64,000 bases of DNA from Rhypophila decipiens (Eukaryota > Ascomycota > Sordariomycetes > Sordariales > Naviculisporaceae). Numbering within the stretch: the stretch's first letter is position 1; every line of letters begins with the position of its first letter. This document shows positions 36,782-45,861 of the stretch, in pieces. The DNA is taken from positions 1-64,000 of the forward strand of contig MU858072.1 in the NCBI GenBank assembly GCA_033297075.1. The letters run 5' to 3'. The position numbers were made by a program, and so were the translations under genes. Under the pieces are notes generated by a model. That model had not been told where the DNA came from and searched no databases. It worked only from the letters and a program-made list of their open reading frames with translations.

Positions 36782-38296
36782 ATGTCTACGGTGGTAGAGT
36801 TCGCTCCTCACAACTTTGGCCGCCATCACCTCCTGGACGGTATGGCTCGACCTCCTCATCACAGTTACCACGAGGCATATGCCCCGAAACATGGATACTA
36901 CGCACAAGAACAACAAGTAGCACAACCGCCGCAGCTGCAGCTCCAACAGCAGCAACAACAGCAGAAACATCATCACCAACAGCAACAGCAACCACCACCA
37001 CCACGACTTCCGTCCATGGCTGCCATGATATCGAGTGCAGTTCCAAGCCATCCGTCAGCCTTCTCCAATGGCCGCGACATATTTCACTCCAGCAGCAGGC
37101 AGGGCTACTACTCCGACTATGCCACTCCTTCGCCAGTTGGGCAAACACCACCACAATTCCCCGGCCCAAGCAGTAGCGATGTGCACCCTTTGGCTCGAAG
37201 ACCAGTCGACGTTCGGCGCTCGCCCACACTCTCATCGACCGCTAGTGATCGGTCGTCCGACGAAGCTGCCCAGGAGATGCGACTGAGACAGATAAACAGC
37301 CTGCGGGAGCACCATAACCATGGTCAGATGCCTGCTCGTCCCTACCATCACCTTCACCAACAGTCCCCACCGCGGTCAAGAGGGTCATCTTTCCATCACG
37401 AGGGTAACGCACAGGGAATGAACATGCCGGCAGCCTACATGACGGGGCCACATGGCCGTTCGGCCTCACCAACAGGGCCGCAAAGTCCACCGAGCACACA
37501 GCCAAGCGCTTCCCCGAGACAGGAAACCAAATCAATGAGCATATCAAACCTCCTGAGCTCTGACAGTCATAGTAACTCGTCCTCCAAGAAACCAATGCAG
37601 CCTTCCATGAGACCTAGCACCTCGTCCTCGGAATACAAAATCACAGTCAGGCAACAACCGTTTGCGGCGCGGAGTTGCGGATTCGGCGAGCGAGATCGAC
37701 GAGTCATCGACCCTCCACCAATCGTCCAGCTGTCGATTCACGACGACAGCCTCAGCCCCGACGATCTCGGCCGCCGTCTGCGCCACCAGTTCAGCGTAGT
37801 CCACTGCAGCATCTGGGACGAAGAAGGGAACAAGGACATGAGCAGCATGCCCGAGGACTTTCGCCAGCAACGCCGGTTGATGGGTACCCTTGTGGCAAGC
37901 CCCTTTGTAGGACAGGACGAGGACGGCCAGGAGGGGTGTTTCTTTTGCTTTCCCGATCTGAGCTGCCGGACTCCGGGCACGTTTCGGCTCAAGTTTGCGC
38001 TTGTGGTTTTGGACCCGACCAAGATGCACCATGGGGATCGATCTGCGATTGTGGCTACCGCCATGAGTGAGCCCTTCCAGGTGTACAATGCGAAAGATTT
38101 TCCTGGGATGAAGGCTAGCACGCCTTTGACGAAGAGGTTGAAAGAGCAGGGGTGTCTGATTAGTATAAAAAAGGGCAATGAGAAGGGAGGTTCGTCGCAT
38201 GGGAGAGGGGGCGATGATAGTGGCGAGGATGAGGATGATGATGAGGGTGAACCCAAGGCTAGGTCACGGAAGAGACAGAAGCGGAGTGGGGTGTGA
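36782..38296 (+). CDS. velC: Velvet-domain regulator, VelC-like
   Basis: This is an intronless gene of 504 aa. The N-terminus is His/Gln/Pro-rich, with a mixed Gln/His tract at about residues 50-75. A velvet domain spans about residues 286-470: VRQQPFAARSCGFGERDRR, VIDPPPIVQL, QRRLMGTLVASPFVG, GCFFCFPDLSCRTPG, FRLKFALVVLD, then DFPGMKASTPLTKRLKEQGC. The uninterrupted domain argues against VelB, whose domain is split by an insertion, and the QGCLISIKKGN ending fits VelC better than VosA or VeA. An acidic stretch and a basic tail (RSRKRQKRSGV) end the protein; the tail is a likely nuclear localisation signal. Velvet proteins are fungal DNA-binding regulators linking development and secondary metabolism. 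The open frame extends five codons upstream only with a GTG, so I use ATG 36782; MARPPHHS at 36842 is an alternative. Confidence 0.85.
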   Translation: MSTVVEFAPHNFGRHHLLDGMARPPHHSYHEAYAPKHGYYAQEQQVAQPPQLQLQQQQQQQKHHHQQQQQPPPPRLPSMAAMISSAVPSHPSAFSNGRDIFHSSSRQGYYSDYATPSPVGQTPPQFPGPSSSDVHPLARRPVDVRRSPTLSSTASDRSSDEAAQEMRLRQINSLREHHNHGQMPARPYHHLHQQSPPRSRGSSFHHEGNAQGMNMPAAYMTGPHGRSASPTGPQSPPSTQPSASPRQETKSMSISNLLSSDSHSNSSSKKPMQPSMRPSTSSSEYKITVRQQPFAARSCGFGERDRRVIDPPPIVQLSIHDDSLSPDDLGRRLRHQFSVVHCSIWDEEGNKDMSSMPEDFRQQRRLMGTLVASPFVGQDEDGQEGCFFCFPDLSCRTPGTFRLKFALVVLDPTKMHHGDRSAIVATAMSEPFQVYNAKDFPGMKASTPLTKRLKEQGCLISIKKGNEKGGSSHGRGGDDSGEDEDDDEGEPKARSRKRQKRSGV

Positions 38297-39999
38297 CTGT
38301 CTTGCTTGCTTTTTCTCGTCTGTTGTTCTCTTTTTATATGGACTGGGCGGAAATCATCCAGTCACTACGGTGATATGATTGACGGCGATTTACTTTGGCT
38401 TTTGGTGGCCTGCTTTGAGCGTGCTATACCGGGATACAGTTAATTGGTTGTTATTTGGTGGCGTTTGATGTTAAGAATGGACTGGGCCTGGGTCATGACA
38501 TGGAAAACTGGCGAAAACATTATTTTCACGATTCCTTTTTCTCCTTTTGGTCTCTGAACCAAGATCTTACCATAAGGTGTTGTTTTGTTTTTTGGAGTAT
38601 ACAAAAGCAAGGGGAAAGCAGACCTTACTACCTGCTCGTTGGGTTTATCATTACTTCTTTGGTGTTTACTTTTATGACTTGGGCATGACAGGACTGGATA
38701 CTGGGGTTGTCTTCGCTTAGACTATATCGGTCTGATGATAATTCGATCGCATTGATATTTCTTACTTTGTTATTCACACATTAGCTGCCCCCTTTTCACG
38801 AGACGTTATCGCTTTGATTCCTGGTTTACCCTACCTCCCTCCGTACGTACCTACTATTTTAACGACCTTCCTAACCTACTTAGATATACCCGTCCTTTCA
38901 AGTCATGTCTTGTTTTTTAGTCACTCGCCTTACTCCTTGTTCTAGTTCGTTACCTAGCTAGGACAGCACAAAATATATAACAAGGGGCATACACCTGGCC
39001 TGGCCTGGCCTCACAGGCTGCTATGTAAGATAAGAGACGTAGCTAACTATAAAGGCGGACTAGAAGCATGAGCAAAACTGATGATTCTCAAGGTATGTTG
39101 AGCAATCAGATCATTTTTTGTGGCGCTTTCTTTTGGAGTGGCATGCATGTCCCTTTGTTCCAACAAGTCGCAAAAGGACTGCTGCATAAGTCAGTCATAA
39201 AATCGTTATGCCGCTATCGTCAGACCCCTGGTTTGCCATTGCGTTGTGAACATGAAGGGTGGTGAGCCAACTAAGCTACAAAACGCCCCGACTGACTAGC
39301 AAAACCAATGCAACAACATGGAGATTATATAACAAGTATAGTTCATAGAAGGGTAGGGTACAGTATTCCAGTGGTCAAGGTAGGTGCCAGTTGAAAAGGA
39401 AGCAACGAACAACAAAGACAACGGTTCAGTGTCCGCCCACTATAAACCTGAAAAAGAATAATCCCTCTCACCCCCACGATATCGGAAAAGCATCATGGCT
39501 GACTAGGTGGGTGGTGGTACTCTCAAACTGCAGAGAGGTGACAAGCTACGTAGCTCAAGTAGTGCAGGAACCCAGGTTTCTGTATCGTCACCGCCGTCAC
39601 ACCACGTACTGTGCTGTCCTGTACGTATCGTAATGTAACGTACAACCAACTACGGTACGTACAAGCCACGCTTTTGTGTCTGTATAATCCGGGTACTTGG
39701 TGGGCTGACAGGTGTAAGACCGCGCTGTTTTTTTCTTTCTTTCCCAATAACCCGGTGAAAGGGTGAAAAATGTTGCGGAACATACATGATTGTGGTGGTG
39801 GCTGAATCCAGAACGGTCTCTCACCTGCAACTGATCAAGAACAGAACGCCCTCGCACCGTGATACCCCCCCCCCCTCTCTCTCCGTGGGTGAAAAAGCTG
39901 AAACTAGTGTAATGTCGGGCAAGTTCCACGAACCCGGAATCGGAATTCTCTTGCCCTTTTTTTCTCTTCTAGGCAGGTAGGTAATTACCTGTAAGTTAC
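38297..39999. other. Intergenic region between velC and the minus-strand mitochondrial gene (convergent)
   Basis: The first part is T-rich and probably the velC 3' UTR. There is a CCTGG triplication near 39000 and a run of eleven C followed by CT repeats near 39865. No coding sequence was recognised. Confidence 0.5.
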
Positions 40000-41186
40000 C
40001 TATTGTGAGTTGGCAAGTATGTCCCATTGCGACGCCATGATATGGTGATCTTTTCTTCGGGGATCGCCAGGATCCAGTGCTATCGCCTTTGTAGCTTCCA
40101 GCCGGGCCAAATGTGGAAAGGCCTGTGTGATTCCCGAGACTGCAGCCTTCAGGAGGTATTCCTCTTGTTCTTGCGAGCCCTCGGGCATGGCCAGCGATAG
40201 CAGATGATATGCCGCTGGAATGTCCAACTCAAGGGCTGCAACCTTCAAGGCTTCTTTCGCTTCCTCTATTCGTCCCAGTTCCATAAGGATTGCTGCCCGC
40301 GTCATGTAGCACCCGGCTTCCGAAGGCCATCTGGGTGCTCTATCCGCCGGGGCGCTCACCGTGGCGGTAACGGAGCCTGCTGTCGGAGTGCCTGTCGATT
40401 GTTCCTTGAGGGCGGCTGCTCTGATTGCACGGTCAAAGAATCCCAGTGCCTCTTGCCTCTTTATCCTCATAAGCAGGATTTTGCCCTGTACAGTAAGCGC
40501 TTCCGGGTCTCCAGACCGGAGTATCTTTTCAAACCGGGGAGTGATAAGTTTTAGCTGTCTTTCCGATTCTGGGCCCCTGCTCTTGAGAGTCGACAGAAAA
40601 TCCATCATGGACACTGTGGAGGGATCGTAGTTGAGATCCGATGCGGTTTTAAACATATGCCACCCAAGCCTGCCAAACTTCACCTCCGGGAAATGCGTCA
40701 GGATGACTCCCATACAATGCAGGGTGTAGTTGTCGATTCCGTAGTCTGCGGTGATGCTTTTTAGCCTCTCTTTCTGGCTCTGGATCCAAGGTTGGTGAGC
40801 AACAGGGCGGATGTCATACCTCTTTCGAGCCTCCCTTTCCAATTAGAAAGCGTGTTGATGGCGATTGAGCAGTACTGCGTCGCCGCATCACGACATGCTT
40901 CTGGCGTCAGGCCCTCCGGTTTGAAGGACGCGACTCCGGCTTCCCACAACTCCAGGGGGGGCACGTCTTCCTGGGAGAACAATAAGCCCTCCGGAGGTTT
41001 CCGCCATTTAGGAGGCTTCGCCGCGTACTGGCGGTGTCGAACCTGTGGAGGATTTATTTGGCGGGCCCAGAGTCCTGGTATTCTGAATCCGGGAGTAGTT
41101 GAACACAAGCAATAAACCGCAGCGGGGACGATCCATCTGACAATCTGTCCCTTTGGCAATGCCGCGGTAGACTGGATGAGACTCAT
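40000..41186 (-). CDS. Predicted mitochondrial protein with helical-repeat C-terminus; reading frame interrupted
   Basis: Two overlapping minus-strand frames appear to be one gene. The 5' part (ATG 41184-41186 down to about 40822) starts with a basic, Arg-containing leader resembling a mitochondrial presequence, then PPKWRKPPEGLLFSQEDVP and an EACRDAATQYCSIAINTL helix. The 3' part (about 40810 to TAG 40000-40002) continues with RLKSITADYGIDNYTLH and helices resembling TPR/Sel1-like repeats (EALGFFDRAIRAA, RIEEAKEALKVAALELD). The frames do not join in phase through a standard intron. One phase-compatible solution is a 50-nt intron with a GTATGA donor and a rare AAAG acceptor; the other is a true frameshift or assembly indel near 40830. 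I recall fungal proteins of this general architecture but cannot name a function. Confidence 0.55.
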
Positions 41187-41782
41187 TGTAAACTGAGAGC
41201 CAAAGCTGAATGGTATCTTCTTGGACGATGAGGTCAGAGCAATGGTAGACGCCGGTCAGGAAGACACTTTCGATACTGTGCCTATATCGTGGAGTCGTCG
41301 AATGTTGGAATAACAGAGCATGATCAATAAATGAGTAACTCCTGATGAATAAGGGGACGATATCAATCCATGATAAGCTGGCTTATGCCCAATTTTATAC
41401 AAGTTGTTGCCGAGTTTGGTTCATCCGATGTTGCTGGTTCTTGTGCACTCACAATTTCCGGCGGAGCTTGTTGATGTCGCTGGAGCTCCGTCTCGCGAAG
41501 CTCTCCCCCGAAGTGGGTCCATGGCTTGGCTTTTAGGTGGGTCATGCTGCGTCCCATCCAATCAGAGCCTGATTCTCAACGTCAACTCTGAAAAAAAGTC
41601 GTTACAGCTGGAACCTTGCAGGCTCATTTTCAGTCTTTCACTCTCAGACACCCAAAACTCACTGAAACTTCTTCACAGGTGGAAAAGACGATATATTGGA
41701 CTTATATCCATTTAAAGCTGCAAATTCGGGCTCAACGTAAACTCTATTTATCGCATTTGACACCCGCAAAACGACAACCACA
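41187..41782. promoter_or_regulatory. Shared divergent promoter region
   Basis: These 596 bp lie between the start codons of the minus-strand mitochondrial gene and the plus-strand UTP16-like gene and must hold both promoters. The 150 bp before 41783 are C/T- and A-rich, as in fungal leaders. No specific operator was recognised. Confidence 0.5.
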
Positions 41783-42771
41783 ATGCCAACCACACGGAGG
41801 ATGGCAGCAAAAGATGTGACGGGCGCACAAGAATCCAACAAGCCCGAAAAGTTGTCAGTCCGCGTCAAGGAGCACAAACATGTCAGCGTTGAGCTTCCTA
41901 TACCGACATCGACCCCAAATGGAAATGCAAAGGGCCGCAAGAGTGCGGATGAGGACGGAGATGTATTCAAGACCCCCATGGAGAGAAGACACATCACCTT
42001 CGATGACAGCGACCATGACGATGATGAGTTTGTCACACCCAGAGAAGCACCGCTCAAAGATCCATTGGAGGAGGTGACGGAAGCCAAGAATGTGCAGAAG
42101 GGCAAGGAAGCCGAGGACGATGATGAAAATGAGGACGACGAGGAAGAGAGCGACGATGATGAAGCCCCAGAGGCGATATCAACTCACGCCGCCGAGGCAC
42201 AGACTGCACAGGCAGCCAAAGCCGCTGTAGCTGCTGCCAAAAAGTAGCTCACTCCCCCAATCATATTTTAGCTCGCCTCAGTTTACTAACAATACATTAC
42301 AGACAAGCGGCTTCTGAGAGGAAAAAGCGCCAAGAGCGCGATGCCTTCTTTAAACAACAGGCGGAAGAGAAACGTGCCAAGGAAGCGGCAGACAAGGAGG
42401 CCAAGGAGCAGGAAGCGGTACCCGAGGCTCCGGTCCCAGTCGCCGGGAAAAGAAAGCGAGAAGTGCCCAAGCTGCTCCCTCTACATCTTCTCGAATCCGA
42501 TGACGAGGACTCTGATGAAGAGCAACTGAGGCCAATTGGACGAGAGAATTTTAAACGGATGAAGCTGGACGCAGCCATGGGACTACTTCCCGAGAAGAAG
42601 CCGCCCAAGGATAAAAAAGTTGGTTCGACGGTGTTGCGGGTGGTGAAGGAACGCGCAGACCAGAGGTTGGCACCAAGAATGCATAAGCAGTCACTCAGGG
42701 TCAGGGAGCTCTTGTTGAAGAGGGACAAGAAGCCTGAGAGGAAGCGTGGGTCTTCCTCTTATCGCGAATAG
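41783..42771 (+). CDS. utp16: U3 snoRNA-associated protein, Utp16/Bud21-like
   Basis: Two exons (41783-42243, 42303-42771) give 309 aa; the 59-nt intron has TTTACTAAC and TTACAG. The N-terminal half is strongly acidic (runs of Asp/Glu around residues 110-130) and carries VFKTPMERRHITFDDSD. The second half is a charged Lys/Arg/Glu coiled-coil-like segment, then HLLESDDEDSDEEQLRPIG and a basic tail with FKRMKLD and GSTVLRVVKERADQRLAP. This layout matches the U3_snoRNA_assoc family, whose yeast member Bud21/Utp16 is a nonessential component of the small-subunit processome that matures 18S rRNA in the nucleolus. It is larger than the yeast protein (about 214 aa). It lies head-to-head with the mitochondrial gene. 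Confidence 0.75.
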
Positions 42772-43434
42772 GTTAATCAAGCTGGAAACTGGTTCTCACT
42801 GAAATACTACCAGCAAGGCGAGCCATGTGGTCTTGAATCGGGGAAATCATCGATTGGGTTGAAGGACCGGACTTGGGTAAATCCAGCACTCAAGACATAT
42901 CTCGAGTTCTCGACAGTGCAGACCAAGAGATGAGAAAAGTGGCTGCAGCTTATTTGCGCCCCAACACTTATGGTGATGACGGGCGTCTGGCTAGATGAGA
43001 CTTGTATAAAGTCAGGGCTGCGTATGCAGTTGATGGACTGTGGTGTACACAGCAGAGAAATTGTCCGTAATCGTCCATCATATATAATTAGACCATGTCT
43101 CTATGTTTGGGTGAACTGGATACTATACGTCTTGAAATCCAAGGCAGCTTCAACCGTTCCACCGATGGTTCGGGCAAGTTCGGTTGTACCCGCTCCAGCA
43201 ACTTTCCCGGCTGGGCTCTCAGCTTGCATCACAGCCGACCAAACAGAGCGTCCAAGTCCACTTTAAGTCCCGCAGCTTGCTCAACATCCCACTCCCCGCT
43301 TCGTGCCCAGCCAGAGACAACTCTCAACATTAAATATTTTCATTCCCAATTGCTTCATTCCCTGATCTTGGACTTGCTGCATTATTTACATTATACCTAT
43401 CCTCCTCTATCAAAACACAGAAAATCTGCCCAAC
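42772..43434. promoter_or_regulatory. Terminator of utp16 and promoter/leader of tpi1
   Basis: This 663-bp spacer lies between genes on the same strand. A TATATAATTA stretch lies at 43081-43090, about 350 bp before the tpi1 ATG. The last 200 bp are C/T-rich (CCACTCCCCGC and similar), as in highly expressed glycolytic genes of filamentous fungi. Neither site is proven. Confidence 0.4.
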
Positions 43435-44487
43435 ATGGCTCGCAAGTTCTTTGTTGGTGGTAACTTCAAGATGTTGGTTTACCCCGCCATCCCATGTATT
43501 CACCTCAATGACCTGGCGAACAGAAAGTTTAGGGAAAATGCTAATCAAACCGCCCATGTTTTCGGGGTGGACATGATCCAGGAACGGGACCATTGAGTCC
43601 ATCAAAGGGATTGTCAAGAACCTCAACGAGGCACAATTGGATCCCAATGTCGGTACGTAACCACAGTTCGACTCTATCCCCACGGAGGCCGACTCCGGCC
43701 TCACCCCACCACTCCCGTGAATACGGCAACGAAACACCACGCGATATTCGGCTATACGAAAGGATTGCTAACGCTCTACGTCAATAGAGGTCGTGATCGC
43801 CCCTCCTGCCCTCTACCTCCTTCTCGTCCGTGACCAGCTCAGATCTGGCCTCGAGGTTGCCGCCCAGAACGTGTTCGACAAGCCCAACGGCGCCTTCACC
43901 GGCGAAATCAGTGTCTCCCAGCTCAAGGACAGCGGCATCACCTGGTCCATCCTCGGCCACTCGGAGCGCCGTACCATCCTGGGCGAGTCCGACGAGGTTG
44001 TTGCCTCCAAGACCAAGTACGCGACCGAGGGCGGTGTCGGTGTCATCTGGTGCTGCGGCGAGTCCCTCGAGGAGCGCGAGGCCGGCAAGACCATCGAGGT
44101 CATCGAGAAGCAGCTCGCTGCCGTCAGTGCCAAGATCGGCGACTGGAGCAAGGTCGTTATTGCCTACGAGCCCATCTGGGCCATTGGCACCGGCAAGGTC
44201 GCCAGTGTCGAGCAGGCGCAGGAGGTCCACGCTGCCATCCGTTCGTGGCTCAAGAAGAACGTTAGCGAGAAGGTTGCTGACGAGACTCGCATTCTTTACG
44301 GTGGCAGCGTCAACGGCAAGAACTGCAAGGAACTTGCCAAAGAGAAGGATATCGATGGTTTCTTGGTCGGCGGTGCCAGCTTGAAGCCCGAATGTAAGTC
44401 ATCGTTCCCTCAATCCTATCTTGTTATCAGGCAGGAAATCTCTAATACTCTGCATTAGTCGTCGACATCATCAACTCCAACCAGTAA
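43435..44487 (+). CDS. tpi1: Triosephosphate isomerase
   Basis: Four exons (43435-43472, 43582-43652, 43788-44393, 44459-44487) give 247 aa, the usual length for this cytosolic enzyme that interconverts glyceraldehyde 3-phosphate and dihydroxyacetone phosphate in glycolysis. Active-site residues are all present: Asn10 and Lys12 (GGNFKM), His94 (ILGHSERR) and the catalytic Glu164 in the signature [11 protein letters not shown]. The phosphate-gripper segments [10 protein letters not shown] and [12 protein letters not shown] are intact. Intron 1 (109 nt) splits Met13 and has an unusual GTTGGT donor; intron 2 (135 nt) has GCTAAC; intron 3 (65 nt) splits Phe. Codon use is C-ending biased, consistent with high expression; this bias also keeps a long antisense frame open. 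Confidence 0.97.
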
Positions 44488-44875
44488 TTATCGGTGTCAG
44501 ACGTGCACGAAGGACTGAATATTGGCTCCTGTGATCTATTCTCCCTTCCTGCTGGGCTTTGGGAAGCCCAGGAAAGGCTAGTACTCAATTAATAGACTGT
44601 CCGACGAAGACGACAAAGATTCAACACAGCCATTCCAAGTCAACATCCCCAATGTGAATCTCAGATGTTTCGCTTCCTGCATATCTGCTTGGTCAGATAG
44701 TGATACATGTTTGCTTTGTTGAGATCTCTGCCATAGTAATTACATGATATTTATACAGAGAGTTGAACCCGGGTAAGGGTCCTGTCTAGAACTTCGTAAC
44801 AACAGATACATACGCCGACCTGACTCCTTTTTGTGCAGGTCATCCCTATGCCAAAAATATACATCCCACTCGCCT
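44488..44875. terminator. Convergent 3' spacer between tpi1 and the mL43 gene
   Basis: These 388 bp lie between two stop codons in tail-to-tail orientation and must hold both polyadenylation regions. A TTGGGAAGCCCAGG-type palindrome occurs near 44560, just downstream of tpi1. No specific signal is proven. Confidence 0.35.
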
Positions 44876-45430
44876 TTAAACAGTGATACCCTCGCCGTGA
44901 TAGGGGGACCAGACACCTCTGACCGAGGGGTTGATACTTTGGACGGGTTTCGTAATGCGCCTGTTCTTCTCGCCGCTAGCGTCTCGTAATAGCTCAACCT
45001 TCTTGAGGATCTGAAGCGGTTCCATGTTGCGGGTGCAGATGGCCTTTTGTTTTCCGTTGATGTAATGGCCTATTATGACAGGGTGTTTGTTTGGCCGCGG
45101 CGACACGGTGATTTCGATCTGGGGGTGGGCGGCTGCGAATTTCGGGAGGAGAGACTTGATGAAGCCGCTGCGGTGGAGCTTATGTCAGTTGCTGAAAATA
45201 TTTTGGAAGAATAAATGAAAGGCGGAAGAGGAAAGCCCTTACTTCATTCCCTTGGAGCTTCCGAACCAGTCGCAGTAATGGAAGTCCATCTTTTGGCATT
45301 GAAGGATGAAGCTGCCGCCGACGCCATTCTGGAAGAACAATTGTTAGCTATCAATTGGGAAGTGTAAACGGTGGATGAGCAAGCTTACTCGGCCGATCGA
45401 GACCGCCGTCTTGACTGCTCTTATCGTCAT
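44876..45430 (-). CDS. MRPL51: Mitochondrial large-subunit ribosomal protein mL43 (yeast MRPL51 family)
   Basis: Three exons (45430-45389, 45328-45243, 45167-44876) give 139 aa, close to yeast Mrpl51 (about 140 aa). Introns of 60 and 75 nt have GTAAG donors and GCTAAC or CTGAC branch sites. The protein begins MTIRAVKTAVSIGRNG, then GGSFILQCQKMDFHYCDWF and KGMNGFIKSLLPKFA, the L51/S25/CI-B8 thioredoxin-like fold shared with a complex I subunit. NKHPVIIGHYINGKQKAIC and NPSVRGVWSPYH support the mL43 subgroup. In the first intron the acceptor is TTCCAG; in the second I chose CACCGCAG, since an earlier CAG would bring in a stop. It acts in the mitochondrial matrix in translation. It diverges from the U1-70K gene. 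Confidence 0.92.
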
Positions 45431-45861
45431 GGTTGCCGCCGTCGTCGTGCTCCAGGAAGCATGATACTGGGGTCGCAGAATCGAATTCCTGGCTTCCCAA
45501 ATTCCTAGCAGCCCTTCACAGCCAATTCTCGAACCGGGGGTACGGGAGGTGCAGCGGGTCCCTTTTCACGCCCTGTGATTGGGCTATTGCTGCGGGTGCA
45601 CAGACCGTCCAAAGTTTCTTGCACTTCACGTCAGCCGCTCGCCAAGACCCACCAGGTCTCTCTTGCTCTTTTCGCGCCAGCGAGCCACCTCGCGACTTTC
45701 TTTCTCCACGCCAGTTTTCGAACGTCAACAATTTCATCATTCCTGCACTCGCGCAACTCCATCTTTGCGCCCGGAACACTTTCTTCGCCCAAACAAGACT
45801 TTTCTGCAGCGATTTCACTCGAGTCACAAACCCCATCTCAGTAAACTCAACTGCTCTCAAA
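45431..45861. promoter_or_regulatory. Shared divergent promoter of mL43 and U1-70K
   Basis: These 431 bp separate the two start codons. The U1-70K side is pyrimidine-rich with GCGCCAG-type boxes and a CCTCGCGACTTTC segment. Open frame continues upstream of the U1-70K ATG, but without relation to the family, so it is taken as leader. Confidence 0.5.

Noticed and set aside
43781..44230. Minus-strand frame of 149 codons across tpi1 exon 3
   Set aside because: It results from the C-ending codon bias of the triosephosphate isomerase gene on the other strand and has no family features.
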